DNA of 47,778 nt from Lachnospiraceae bacterium (GCA_024680815.1 JAILBQ010000074.1:1-47778), one strand, 5' to 3'; shown: positions 1 through 9,791, numbered from the stretch's first letter. Made by a program: numbers and translations. The notes: generated by a model from the letters alone, not told the origin.

Positions 1-3000
1 TCATAGGTTTCTTCCCCGGAGCCCGTGGCGTTCGGCTTCAATATCTTATCATACTGTTCATCCCTGAACCGCAGCTTTATCGGTTCGGAGGTGCCATAGG
101 CGGTCGGAGCGAATCCGTAACGGTTCATTCCCACCGCGTCCCTTACATATTTATTGATCTCTATTCCATAGCTCCACGAATCATCAGTTCTGCTCCAATA
201 GGAGGTGCAGTCATGGGAAAAGAGGATCGCCCTGCCCTCCGAAATATATTCCGTAAGTCCCTGGGCCGCCAGAGAATTGAGCCTCAGGGTTTCCTCGTCG
301 CCGTTCACCCTGCCGAAGGACCAGCAGTCCGCGAAGCCGCAGATCACGAGGTCGAAATTTTCCAGATATTTCCTGTAATCCTCCACAGTCTTACCCGGTA
401 CAAGGGTTTCAATAAAATCCTCGCTCTGAACGGATTTGATATCCAGCGAAAAGGCCATATTCCCGTTGACATCCCTTAAATACCGTCCCAGGATCGTATT
501 CCCCTCCATCACCTTCTGCAGGTTCACCAGGTTCGGGGTCTCATTTTTCCACTTTGTGCTCATAAGCTGAAGAACCTTTATGGTGGGTTTCTCGCCTGTG
601 ATCCTTGTATACCCCTTTACGCTCCCGCGGCGCTTCTTTACGGTATCATTCCCGTTCTGATACACCACCAGCCTCCAGGGAACAACTCTGTTCTGGGACG
701 CGCTGAAAACCCTTGTCAGGGTATAATCCTTATTCGCCTCAAGATCCGTATCACCATCCAACCAGGTCACCGCCGAGGTGTCCCTCTCCTGTTCGGAAAA
801 TTTTCCGTCCGCGTTACGATCGAGATAGAGCCTCGCGTCATATTTTTTATTTTTGGAGCCATAAGCATCCTTGATCCTGAATTCGATCTTAAGCTGGCAT
901 TTTCCGTCCCCCAGATTTTCGGCGTCCACTACCCCTTCATACATGGCGTCATTCTTTAAGCCGATCTCGGGGCGGGCTTCCTCCATATAGCTGTAAAGCC
1001 CGGAATTATCACTGACGACATCACTCACCGCGAAAAGGCATTTTCTCCGATCCTTACTGTCATAGAGGGTTTTGATGGCCTTATACATATTTGAATGATG
1101 ATCCAGAACCCCGTTTTTGCTGACTCCGTTTTTTGACGGATTCAAAAGCTTGTCCGAAATGATGACAGGCAGCCGGGCGTCCGCAAAATCCTTAAGTCTT
1201 GTGATGTCGGCCTTAAGGATATCCGTGCCGGAAAAGCGGCGGTCTCCGCTGTATTCCGGAAAGCCCGGAGAAAGATGATTATCCAGCTTAAAGGTGTCCC
1301 CTATGTTGGTGAAAATCATCCCGTTCATGGTCTTATCATTATAGACGGGGCCGTATTTTGAATTATTCGTCCCGTAAAAGCCCGTGTTCATCCCGCTGGT
1401 GTCGGCCCCGATGAAGATAAGGTCATACTCCGAATTCAGGTCGTCAATATTGCCGATAAATTCCTGCACCGACATCTGGGTCAGGATAATCTCACCCTTC
1501 GTTGAAAAGAGCGGCTTCTCCTCCAAAACCGGATCGGGATCGCTTACCGTAAGATTCACAAAATCCGGACTTACGCTGTGATCCATATAATAGAGGGTGG
1601 TAATGCCGTTATGCTCGTTAGGATCATCCGTGCGCAGATCGTAGCTCAGCTGATTGGAGGAAGCCATCTGTTTATAGGTTTTGTTTTCGCCCTTCATATC
1701 CCCCGACATATCCTGGGGCTCTATTTCCAGAACCCTGTATACACCCTTTACCATCATTTCCTCATAGGCGATGATATGCCGGATAACCGTGGCTTCGCTG
1801 AGCTTCTCCTCCACGTTCTTGTCATAAAACCTGTTTTCGTAGTCAATATACCTTTTGACGGTATCAAAGCTCTCTCCCGCTGAAAGGTCCGCGTTGAAAT
1901 CCCCGTTCACCACCCCCCTTTCTCCGGAATCATCAAACATATATACCCGATCGTTTAAAAAGGAGTTTCCGGAAATGACGGGATTTTCCGCCGCCACCGC
2001 GGCCGATACGGCGCTCTCGTCAAAGGCATTATAAGCAAGGGTATAATCCTTAAACGCCAGAGAATTCACAAGACGCTTCATTACACTCTCCGAGCCGTCG
2101 GCAACAGAATGCTCCGCAAGGATCGGTGTGGCCTCCAGAGAGGCCAGTCGCAGAATCTCCTTCGCGGCATTGCCGCTGATATCATTCTTCCCCGAATAGT
2201 TCGCGGAAGGAGCGTCTTTTATAAACCCTGTTCCCGAGGCCGCGATAAAGATAAGGTCATATTGACCGAAGCTGTCAGGCTTTAGCGTCGAGGCGGACAC
2301 GGTCGTCACCTTAATGTCAAGACCCGCAATTTCCGCCGTTTCGGTCCGGTCAAAGACAAAGCGCCTGAAAAATTCATTATTTGTCCATAAGCCTCCCCAG
2401 AAGACCCCGGCCCCCATTTCATTGATATGTGCCCCGCCCTCCAGTCCGGGGACGAAAACCCCGTTTCCTTTATCGAACTTATATACAATATATGCCGCGA
2501 TCCCGCCCGTTTCCGCAATAACACCCTCACCTGTAAGGTCGGGCACAAGAACCTTCGTATCATCGACAGACCAGGCTCCGTTTGCGGAGGGTGACCATTT
2601 TGTAATATGGTAGCTCACCGCATCCTTATCATTATTATCATCCTTATATTTAAATTCCGGAATATAGAGTTTATCCGAATCCGCCAGTGAGCCTCCTTCC
2701 TTCACCTCTTCGGCGCCCTCTTCGGGAATTTCACCTCCGGGAAGGGCTTCCTCCGGTACGATTTCCGCCTCCTCATCCCGGGGCAGGATGTTATCGGAAA
2801 CCACCTCCTCCGGTACAGGCGTCTCTTCCTCCGCCACTGGCTCCGGTTCCCCGGCAGGAGCTTCAGCCGGTTCCGGTTCAGCCTGCGGCTGTTCCGGCGT
2901 ATCCTCCGAAAGAGGGCTCTCTTCCGTGAGTTCCCCGGCAACAAGCCCTTCTTCATCAGGGGAAGAAAAGCGTTCAGGTAAAGCAACCTCCGTTACTTCC

Positions 3001-4103
3001 AGGGTAAGAGGATCGACAGCCTCCACAGGGGCGGCCGGCTCTTCGGGCGCCACAGGCTCTGCCGGGGTTTCCGGGATTTCCGGCTGTTCCGCTGGCGGCT
3101 CAGGCTCCCCGGGAGTTTCGGGTTCCTCCGGCCCGCCCGGCGCTTCTTCGGCCGGTCCGCTGCCGGCAGGCGCTTCATCAGGGGTTTCCTGTCCGCCCTT
3201 TTCGTTCACTGTGACCGCGTTCAAAGCATTTACCGATATCTTATCTCCGTTTTTGCTTAAGGTGCCCCAGCATTCATACACCTCTCCGTTCTTTTTATAG
3301 ACGTAGTCTCCCTCTGTCAGTCCGGCTGTCCAGGAACCGCCGGATTCGATCTCTTCCGGAGCTCCCTCGATAAAATAACCGTATTTATTTGATGAAACCT
3401 GATCAGGGCTCACCGCGGCAAAGGCAGCGTGATAAGCCCCGCCTTCGGCCTTTTTCAACGCCGGCTGGAAATCTCCTTCGTTTGAGCTTACAAAGCCGCT
3501 GTCCTCTTTTCCGTTTATATATTTTCTTGCCTTATCAAAGACCCTTTCGTTTCCCGAAAGCTCATAATAAAGCTTAACGTAATTTCCGCTGACTTTGTGT
3601 TTCATCGCGATCCCGTCAAGGGAAACCACATCAGTTTCCTTTATGGAGGCTATCTTTTTTGCCCGGGAGGCCTCAGGCATATCCATGTCCTCCAGATATT
3701 CCTGATAAGCTCCGTCATCGACTGCGAGCACGTTCCCGCTTCCGGTACCGGTTATCCCCTCCAGGGATCCGGAATCCTTAAGATAACTCAAAACCCTGCG
3801 TCTTGTCCCGATATCCTCCGTTTTTTCAAAGGGCTCCTGCCCGCCAATAAGATAACCGATTCCTCCGGCCGGAACCCTCAGGTCTTCCCCCTCATAATAC
3901 ACCGTCGCCGAGGTCTCGGGCACTATCTCCAAAATGGAGAAGGTATCTCCCTGGTCAGCAATGGAAGCTATCTTCCTCAGGGTGGGGTTTGCAGCCTCCA
4001 CCTCCGTAACGCCAAAGGTAAAGACCGAGGACATGGTAACAAAGACCATGGCCATGGCCAGAACGGATCTGTAATATGCTTTTCTCTTTCCTGAATTTTT
4101 CAC
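1..4103 (-). CDS. DUF5057-like giant secreted protein (C-terminus beyond window)
   Basis: A continuous frame opens at a GTG at 4103, preceded by an AGAGGA site nine bases upstream, and runs without a stop to the window edge, so at least 1,367 residues are encoded. Residues 1-37 form a signal peptide (basic start, hydrophobic core, cleavage near VEA/AN). Residues about 38-300 contain the phrases FSILEIVPE and IGYLIGGQEPF, which I associate with DUF5057 proteins of Lachnospiraceae. Residues about 306-470 are a linker rich in Pro, Glu, Ala and Gly. The rest holds three units each carrying a strand of the type YDLIFI: GQYDLIFIAASGTG (about 610), SEYDLIFIGADTSG (about 890) and NFDLVICGFADCW (about 1,250), the last followed by a helix and GRAILFSHD. 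This looks like repeated class I amidotransferase-like or Rossmann-like folds without an obvious catalytic triad. It lies 45 bases after the giant prepilin, last in the pilus operon, so it is probably exported together with, or displayed on, the pilus. Function is not known; the family call is from recall. Confidence 0.72.
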   Translation of the reverse strand, partial: MKNSGKRKAYYRSVLAMAMVFVTMSSVFTFGVTEVEAANPTLRKIASIADQGDTFSILEIVPETSATVYYEGEDLRVPAGGIGYLIGGQEPFEKTEDIGTRRRVLSYLKDSGSLEGITGTGSGNVLAVDDGAYQEYLEDMDMPEASRAKKIASIKETDVVSLDGIAMKHKVSGNYVKLYYELSGNERVFDKARKYINGKEDSGFVSSNEGDFQPALKKAEGGAYHAAFAAVSPDQVSSNKYGYFIEGAPEEIESGGSWTAGLTEGDYVYKKNGEVYECWGTLSKNGDKISVNALNAVTVNEKGGQETPDEAPAGSGPAEEAPGGPEEPETPGEPEPPAEQPEIPETPAEPVAPEEPAAPVEAVDPLTLEVTEVALPERFSSPDEEGLVAGELTEESPLSEDTPEQPQAEPEPAEAPAGEPEPVAEEETPVPEEVVSDNILPRDEEAEIVPEEALPGGEIPEEGAEEVKEGGSLADSDKLYIPEFKYKDDNNDKDAVSYHITKWSPSANGAWSVDDTKVLVPDLTGEGVIAETGGIAAYIVYKFDKGNGVFVPGLEGGAHINEMGAGVFWGGLWTNNEFFRRFVFDRTETAEIAGLDIKVTTVSASTLKPDSFGQYDLIFIAASGTGFIKDAPSANYSGKNDISGNAAKEILRLASLEATPILAEHSVADGSESVMKRLVNSLAFKDYTLAYNAFDESAVSAAVAAENPVISGNSFLNDRVYMFDDSGERGVVNGDFNADLSAGESFDTVKRYIDYENRFYDKNVEEKLSEATVIRHIIAYEEMMVKGVYRVLEIEPQDMSGDMKGENKTYKQMASSNQLSYDLRTDDPNEHNGITTLYYMDHSVSPDFVNLTVSDPDPVLEEKPLFSTKGEIILTQMSVQEFIGNIDDLNSEYDLIFIGADTSGMNTGFYGTNNSKYGPVYNDKTMNGMIFTNIGDTFKLDNHLSPGFPEYSGDRRFSGTDILKADITRLKDFADARLPVIISDKLLNPSKNGVSKNGVLDHHSNMYKAIKTLYDSKDRRKCLFAVSDVVSDNSGLYSYMEEARPEIGLKNDAMYEGVVDAENLGDGKCQLKIEFRIKDAYGSKNKKYDARLYLDRNADGKFSEQERDTSAVTWLDGDTDLEANKDYTLTRVFSASQNRVVPWRLVVYQNGNDTVKKRRGSVKGYTRITGEKPTIKVLQLMSTKWKNETPNLVNLQKVMEGNTILGRYLRDVNGNMAFSLDIKSVQSEDFIETLVPGKTVEDYRKYLENFDLVICGFADCWSFGRVNGDEETLRLNSLAAQGLTEYISEGRAILFSHDCTSYWSRTDDSWSYGIEINKYVRDAVGMNRYGFAPTAYGTSEPIKLRFRDEQYDKILKPNATGSGEETY

Positions 4104-4148
4104 TACGGACAATCCTCTTTCCCCGGATAAAATCGCGGCAGTTGAACA

Positions 4149-6860
4149 TCACCAGTTGGCGGGCTCGGTGGTGGACTTCAAATCCCATATCTCAGTATCG
4201 GAATTATATTTGTACTCCCCGCAGAAAAACCATTTTGTGGCCTGGAAGCTGCCGTTGGAAAGCTCCCTTACGGACTCGGGAAAGGCATACCACATCCTCA
4301 GCCACCTGACTCCGTCCACCTCCTTCATCTGAATAAGGTAGGGCTCCTTCTGCTGTGTATTCCAGTCCTCCTTTAAGGTGTTGATATACACCGGCTGCAT
4401 CTTCCCCGCGGGACGGTATTTATAGGTAAGCTGCTTTAAGCTGTACTGGTTTATAAGGTCGTCCTCGCTTCCGGGAGGGGGAATATAGGCCGCCTGATAA
4501 TCATACTCCTTCCAATGGTTTTTATCATCGATCCTTTCCGCCGGATTATCCGGATTATTCCACCGCCTGTACCTGACCCTGGCGTTGCCCCTTTTAAGCT
4601 TCAGCTCGATATAGGCCGGGTACAGCGAGTACGCCTTGTCCTGATTGTGCAGATCAAAGCTTTCGTTTAACTGCTGGTTAAAGGAATATTTATCGCCGAC
4701 CTCACCCATGCTGTAAACCACATGGATGCGGTAGGTATTTAAATCCATCCACGTGTTATTGCCGGGTTTGTTTGTTGACAAAGGGAATTTGAAAAAGCTC
4801 TGATTCTTAAAATTTTCAAGCCTGAATTCCATATACAGGTTATCACCCTTATCCCTGGTGATGACATTGTATTTATTTTTCGTCAGCTCCTTCGCCTCCC
4901 CAAAGGTATTATCCTCCGAACTGGTGGCATAGAGGGCAAGCCTTCCGTCGTATTGATCAACAGAATTATCGCCGTTGTCTATCACAACCCTGTTGAAGGC
5001 CCTCTCCAGCTGTCCTGTTTTGATATAGTCCTCCACAGCCTCGGGAAGGCCCTTATTCTGGCTGGTGGTTCTCGTATTCAGCTGGTAAACATTATAGGAC
5101 TGTTTATCAAAGGCTTCATCGTCTATGGTCACCCGGTAGCCCGGAACGAAGAATTCACCCCTGGCACAGAGGGCGTAAAGATCCTTGTTTTCCCCGGCAT
5201 TGTGGATCCTGGCCACAAGAGCCAGCTGGTAACGGGTATCCTCATTGAGCTTCGACGCGGTAAAGATTTCCGTCGGCACCTTATAGGACGTATCGTTGTG
5301 TCCGGGGATTTCCCTCCATCCGAAATCCGCCGTAAGCCTCTCAAAAACCTCCGGCCCAACATTGCCCCAGTCAAATTTTGCGCTTTTCTCTTTATTTAAC
5401 GCGGTGGTATATGACGAAAGATATTCATAGGAATCCTTATATACCGTCCTGTATTCCTTCGGGCGGTAAAAGAAATAATGATCCGTGGTCATCTGATAGC
5501 CTGAGGGAAGCTCCAGCATCGGATTGTTGAAGGCGTTAAAGGAAACGGTAACGCTTTCCTGTCCCCTGTAGATCGCGTCCTCACGGGTGGAAACCACGGG
5601 AACCTTAAGGTTGGCGCTTTCCACATAAAACCGCACGCTCTCCGTAACCTTTCTGTCATAGCTGTATGCGTCCCTGTCCTGGATACCCCCGTTTTTCCGG
5701 GCATGGGCGGAATAGACCTCCAGCTCATAAAAGGCCCCGTCCACCATGTCTTCGGGAATGGTAAAGGGTATGGAGAAAACCTGTTCCTTATGGTTTGCCC
5801 AGCCGTGTACATAGAGGGCCGTGAGCTTTTTATGATCCTCCGGGGAATCGTCCGCCCCGCTCTGATAATCTATTGGACAGCTTAAGCTGATCACAGAACC
5901 GGGAGAAAAAGTCCCTGTATTCGAGGCCAGTGTAATGTCCCCCAGGGAATTCACCCTCCTGTTGTAAACGGAAATATATTCGAACACATTCGGATTCTCA
6001 ACGGCGTAGGCCTTGACATTGATGATACGGGTTCTCTCGTTTGAAGCTATCTGCAGGGTTTTTCCGTCTCCCAGTACCTTTGTGGCATCCAGCATCCCGC
6101 TGGAAGGGCGCACCACCTCATAGCACACCTCCCTTGAAGGATTGCCGGATTTTACCTTTACCCTGGCTCCGTAAAGCGCATATTTACCGTTCGGCTCCGC
6201 GGTAATATCCGGGGTGGTAACCACAAGCTCCACCGCGTTTGCCATGGAAACAGTGGCACCCGCCGCGAAAACCGGATTTCTTATGGAAATATTCTTGTAG
6301 GCGTGATAGCGGCGTTCGTTCCTTTTTAAAATCAGGTTGACACCCACGATCCTGTTGGAGCTTAAGGCCGACAGATCACAGGAAAAGCTTTCCACCCCCT
6401 CGGAAAGCCGCTCGGATTTCCCGCTGCCTGTGGGGTTTTCCCCGTCCGCTGTTTCATATTCCCGGTATGTCAGCTCTCCGGCATCCTCCGTCCCGGAAAC
6501 CGCGCTCACCCACTCCAGGTCATAGATCTTCTCATCGTTACAGAGCCGGAGAGTCTTTGAATAGGGCTCCGCGGGAAGCTCCCCGTCCGAAAGCTTTCCC
6601 CATTCAGTGGCGCCTCCTTTGGAGGCCTTATAGCCGTAATCCGCCTTGCCCGTGGTATCGATCACCAGATCCTCGATCTGATTCATGACGAGCTGGGCTT
6701 TAGCCTGGACTGTGCTCTCAGCGTTGGCCCTGCTGTACGTCCTGGCGCTGGTGACCATGATGGAGCCCACCACCACCACGATTATCAACGCGACAGCCAG
6801 GGCTACAATAAGCTCTATGAGCGAAAAGGCGCTGTTTTCTCTGTGGGCTCTCTCAATCAC
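4149..6860 (-). CDS. giant type IV prepilin-like protein (about 903 aa)
   Basis: The N-terminus carries a class III (prepilin) signal: a short charged leader, then SAFSLIELIVALAVALIIVV, with Ala before the cleavage site, Phe at +1 and Glu at +5, so it should be cut by the prepilin peptidase encoded at 24543-25313. I place the start at a GTG at 6860 because GGAG sits six bases upstream; an ATG at 6866 directly abuts that GGAG, and a TTG at 6881 has no well-spaced site. The coding region overlaps the end of the GspH-like gene by eight bases. After the pilin helix (residues about 12-40) come roughly 860 residues of beta-rich ectodomain with many aromatic and charged residues and only a few cysteines. 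Ordinary pilins have 130-250 residues, so this is a pilin stalk with a very large added domain, most simply a tip adhesin or sensor. No known adhesin domain is recognised. It is followed 45 bases later by the giant secreted protein. Confidence 0.8.
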   Translation of the reverse strand: MIERAHRENSAFSLIELIVALAVALIIVVVVGSIMVTSARTYSRANAESTVQAKAQLVMNQIEDLVIDTTGKADYGYKASKGGATEWGKLSDGELPAEPYSKTLRLCNDEKIYDLEWVSAVSGTEDAGELTYREYETADGENPTGSGKSERLSEGVESFSCDLSALSSNRIVGVNLILKRNERRYHAYKNISIRNPVFAAGATVSMANAVELVVTTPDITAEPNGKYALYGARVKVKSGNPSREVCYEVVRPSSGMLDATKVLGDGKTLQIASNERTRIINVKAYAVENPNVFEYISVYNRRVNSLGDITLASNTGTFSPGSVISLSCPIDYQSGADDSPEDHKKLTALYVHGWANHKEQVFSIPFTIPEDMVDGAFYELEVYSAHARKNGGIQDRDAYSYDRKVTESVRFYVESANLKVPVVSTREDAIYRGQESVTVSFNAFNNPMLELPSGYQMTTDHYFFYRPKEYRTVYKDSYEYLSSYTTALNKEKSAKFDWGNVGPEVFERLTADFGWREIPGHNDTSYKVPTEIFTASKLNEDTRYQLALVARIHNAGENKDLYALCARGEFFVPGYRVTIDDEAFDKQSYNVYQLNTRTTSQNKGLPEAVEDYIKTGQLERAFNRVVIDNGDNSVDQYDGRLALYATSSEDNTFGEAKELTKNKYNVITRDKGDNLYMEFRLENFKNQSFFKFPLSTNKPGNNTWMDLNTYRIHVVYSMGEVGDKYSFNQQLNESFDLHNQDKAYSLYPAYIELKLKRGNARVRYRRWNNPDNPAERIDDKNHWKEYDYQAAYIPPPGSEDDLINQYSLKQLTYKYRPAGKMQPVYINTLKEDWNTQQKEPYLIQMKEVDGVRWLRMWYAFPESVRELSNGSFQATKWFFCGEYKYNSDTEIWDLKSTTEPANW

Positions 6861-7437
6861 TTTCATCTCCGATGCTGTCAACCCTTTTTAAATCCACTAT
6901 CCCGGTGAGCTTCCCGACGCTTACCCGCCAGACGCTCCCGCCGCTGGCGACCCAGAAATATTTCACATCCGTTACGGGATTTCCGTTAAGGGCGTAATGC
7001 TCCCCTTCGCCGTACAGCCCTCCGGTTTCTCTCTTAAAGGAAAGGATTACTCCGTTTTCGTCCAGATCCTTTTGTTCCGCGGCACTTCCGGTTTTATAAC
7101 AGACACTTACCCGATGGTTTCCGATCCTTTTTTCCGGATTTCCCGCGATTTTCTTATCCTCGGAAGCCACGAGCTCCTCAATATATATACCCTTTTCCCC
7201 CTTATATATCTTAAGGCCCGCCGCGTTTCTGCCCATGGTGTCGATCCTTATCTTTTCCAGCGCAGCCTTAAGCTCCCTGGCGCACTGCCTCGAGGGTGTG
7301 GTAAAGATGAGTCTCATGCCCATGATAAAAAAAGACAGCGTAACAATAATGATCGCCATCACAACCACCAGCTCAAGAAGCGTAAAGCCCCCGTCGGACG
7401 AAATGCGGTTTCTTCTATTTTTTCGAATAGTTTTCAT
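6853..7437 (-). CDS. GspH-like pseudopilin
   Basis: This is a 194-residue prepilin-like protein. The leader is basic (MKTIRKNRRNRISSDGG) and is followed by FTLLELVVVMAIIIVTLSFF, a canonical cleavage site (Gly before Phe, Glu at +5). The C-terminal part (residues about 50-194) resembles the GspH/FimT minor pseudopilin pattern: a helix continuing to about residue 75 and then a beta-rich head. The ATG at 7437 is chosen; the frame is open 24 codons further, but that would place more than 40 residues before the cleavage site. The start lies 23 bases inside the end of the PilX-like gene and its own end overlaps the next prepilin, so the three genes are probably translationally coupled. GspH-type pseudopilins form part of the priming tip complex with PilV, PilX and other minor pilins. 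Confidence 0.78.
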   Translation of the reverse strand: MKTIRKNRRNRISSDGGFTLLELVVVMAIIIVTLSFFIMGMRLIFTTPSRQCARELKAALEKIRIDTMGRNAAGLKIYKGEKGIYIEELVASEDKKIAGNPEKRIGNHRVSVCYKTGSAAEQKDLDENGVILSFKRETGGLYGEGEHYALNGNPVTDVKYFWVASGGSVWRVSVGKLTGIVDLKRVDSIGDESD

Positions 7438-9715
7438 AGTGAACCAGCTCACTGTAGTCCGTATATTCCGAATAATCCATATTCGCGGAAACACTCTCAT
7501 CCGCCTCATCCTCGGAAACCGTGGCGATTCCCTCCAGAGGATACTGCTCCCAGCCCCTGAAATACCTGATAAGCGGCCTTTCCGCCTTACCGCCGCCAGC
7601 CAGCTTTACGGTCTGCAAAGCCCTGGCAGTCCCTGTTCTGTCGATTCCGAGCTTAATCTGCCCTCCCCGAAAGGTAATGGTTCCCCCGGCGATAATCAGC
7701 CCGTCAAAGTTTTTCTTCACCGTGACATCCCCCGTACTGATAATCACTTTGATTTTTTCATCGCCGTCATGGTCTCCGTATACAAAGTTATCCTCCCCCG
7801 TAAGGACTCCCCGGACCTCCTCATCTCCGCTCCCGATGACACAGGTGATGGTCTCTCCAGAAGAAACCTTTGCTTCCACATCATCCGAAAAAAGAAGGTT
7901 GTCGAATATATTTCTGTTGAGCTCCTCAGGCTGGACACCGCTTTCCACGAGCTTCGCGCAGAGGTTGAGATATTTTGTCCGGTAACGGCTGCTGGCGGCC
8001 AGGGCCCCGGGATTGCCGGCCTCACGCATCGTAACGGTGTTGCCCGAGGTCGTGAAGCTCTGCCCCTCCGTCACCGTCTTTTCAGCGTCCCCGGTGCCGG
8101 AAAGGTCAGGCTCATAAAATTTAAAATATTTATCCGCCCTGGCGCGGTTATTCTCGTAATAGAGCTTCAGATATTCCTCGGCCTTATCCGGTGTCATGAT
8201 CAGGTAAAAATAGGCGAGGGTGTCCCCGTACTGTGAGCGGACGTAGCGGACGGCGTAAAGCTCATCGGGTGAAAATTCCTTCAGATAGTGACCTCCCAGG
8301 GCATCCGCCTGGCGTTCAAAATCCACAATCCTGAAGTCGCTTACCGAGGAAGAAACCCGATCCGAATAATCCGGTTCGTTGGTTCCTGTCTTCTTCTTTA
8401 TCCCCATAACCGGATTTTCACCGATCAGCACCGTATTGTTGGCCCCCTTAACCACGCCGATGCATTCCGGCGGGATCATATAGGCCACCTGATCCGCCCT
8501 GGCAGCCACCGACTGACCCATGATGACACTGTTCTTCGCGTTGGTCCAGACGTTTTTTCCGTTCTCCCGGACACGATCTCCCCCTCCGTCATATTGAGGA
8601 AAGCTGCTGCTTTCCGCTCCGGTATCCTCACCGATAAAAGCATGGCCGTAAAGAAGCACCTGCTCCGCCTTTGAGGTATCAAGCTCCGCTTTTTTCGCGT
8701 TGATCAGCACGGCGGAGCTTGAGCGGGCATCAGTTTCCGAATCTCCAAAGCCGATATAACTCCCTGAGACCGTAACCCTTCCCGCACCCTTATAAGCAAG
8801 GTCGTCGGAAACCGTGGTCAGGCCCCCGAGCTCTGCCACGCCTTTGTTCACCTCGAGCTCACCGGCGTAGAAATACGTCCGGCGGTCAGTGACAAGCTTA
8901 CCCTCCCTGCTGCCTGAGGCCTGGCCGTTTAAGGAAACCGTGCCTTTGGTAATGAGGTAACGCCTGCCGGTCATGGTAAGAGAGCCCTCTTTCTTCTCCC
9001 CGATGTCAATACCGTAATCTCCCCCGTAAATGCTTTTTTCGGAAATCACCTCCGTATTTTCGGCCACCACCATATGTTGGCCGGCGATGATGGCGTAATC
9101 AAATATATCCGGGAGCTGTGAGGAATAGGAAAAGCTGCCTGCGGGGGCCGACAGGACATAATTGGTCTGTATTATGGATACCGTGCCATCAGCGGGGCTG
9201 GTATATTTCACATAGACGTTTTCCAGGGTGACCGCCGTGGTGGAATGAACTATCTTATGGGGCCGCGCACCCGCGGCTTCCGATTTGAACTCGTCCACAT
9301 CGAGGCTTACGTAAGGGTCGGCGGGGTTCCCTATCAGACCTTCGTCCACCATTTCAAGGAGCTTCGTCTCATCCCACTCGTCGTTTTGTCCGGCCTTGCA
9401 CAGCTCATCCGTGACATTGGCAAGATATCTCGCCACCATGGTGTCTTTTTCCCCGCCGCTGTAATAGGTCAGGGAGCTTTTATAGGCTTCGGAAAAGGCC
9501 GCGGAGGATTTGTTCTCCAATCCCGCCTTTATCTGCTCCACCACTGTTTCAGCGGTATAAAAATTGTTCTTGTTCCTCGCGTCGGAATATTTCATCAGAA
9601 TGTTGGACAGGGTGACGAAGAGCAGGGTGGTTATCAATATGAACACAAAGGCTACCGTCACAAGCACAACGATTATGGCGGAGCCCCGGTTATTTTTCCT
9701 TATTAACCTTTTCAT
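7415..9715 (-). CDS. PilX-like minor pilin / GspK-like protein
   Basis: The 766-residue product begins MKRLIRKNNRGSAIIVVLVT and continues as a long hydrophobic helix, then KNNFYTAETVVEQIKAGLE. This is the PilX N-terminal pattern seen in type IV pilus operons of Clostridia: a Gly-Ser junction and no Glu at +5, as in GspK/PilX-class subunits. From about residue 230 the protein shows short repeated strands rich in Gly, Ser, Thr and Val (for example VSLNGQASGSREGKLV, VTVSGSYIGFGDSE, and near the C-terminus VIISTGDVTVKKNFDGLIIA), which suggests a right-handed beta-helix or bactofilin-like stack. An AGGAGG site lies ten bases before the ATG. It follows the PilV-like gene after 76 bases and overlaps the GspH-like gene by 23. 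It probably caps or primes the pilus; the size (family members are commonly 150-350 residues) points to a large exposed domain. Confidence 0.75.
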   Translation of the reverse strand: MKRLIRKNNRGSAIIVVLVTVAFVFILITTLLFVTLSNILMKYSDARNKNNFYTAETVVEQIKAGLENKSSAAFSEAYKSSLTYYSGGEKDTMVARYLANVTDELCKAGQNDEWDETKLLEMVDEGLIGNPADPYVSLDVDEFKSEAAGARPHKIVHSTTAVTLENVYVKYTSPADGTVSIIQTNYVLSAPAGSFSYSSQLPDIFDYAIIAGQHMVVAENTEVISEKSIYGGDYGIDIGEKKEGSLTMTGRRYLITKGTVSLNGQASGSREGKLVTDRRTYFYAGELEVNKGVAELGGLTTVSDDLAYKGAGRVTVSGSYIGFGDSETDARSSSAVLINAKKAELDTSKAEQVLLYGHAFIGEDTGAESSSFPQYDGGGDRVRENGKNVWTNAKNSVIMGQSVAARADQVAYMIPPECIGVVKGANNTVLIGENPVMGIKKKTGTNEPDYSDRVSSSVSDFRIVDFERQADALGGHYLKEFSPDELYAVRYVRSQYGDTLAYFYLIMTPDKAEEYLKLYYENNRARADKYFKFYEPDLSGTGDAEKTVTEGQSFTTSGNTVTMREAGNPGALAASSRYRTKYLNLCAKLVESGVQPEELNRNIFDNLLFSDDVEAKVSSGETITCVIGSGDEEVRGVLTGEDNFVYGDHDGDEKIKVIISTGDVTVKKNFDGLIIAGGTITFRGGQIKLGIDRTGTARALQTVKLAGGGKAERPLIRYFRGWEQYPLEGIATVSEDEADESVSANMDYSEYTDYSELVHYENYSKK

Positions 9716-9791
9716 TTATGATTTTCCTCCTCTGCCGGGCAGCTTCGCGGGCACTGCCGTAACACGGGGTTATGGGCGGGGAAACCGGAGG

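Noticed and set aside
2690-3190. Possible tandem DNA repeat or CRISPR-like array
   Set aside because: The irregular CTCC/TTCC-rich pattern is explained by Glu/Pro/Ala codons of the linker; there are no constant repeats with spacers.
2788-3300. Ser/Gly-rich plus-strand frame of 170 codons
   Set aside because: It is the antisense image of the Pro/Glu-rich linker of the giant secreted protein, so composition alone keeps it open.
7235-8236. 333-codon plus-strand frame opposite the PilX-like gene
   Set aside because: Shadow of a real gene; no start signal and low-complexity translation.
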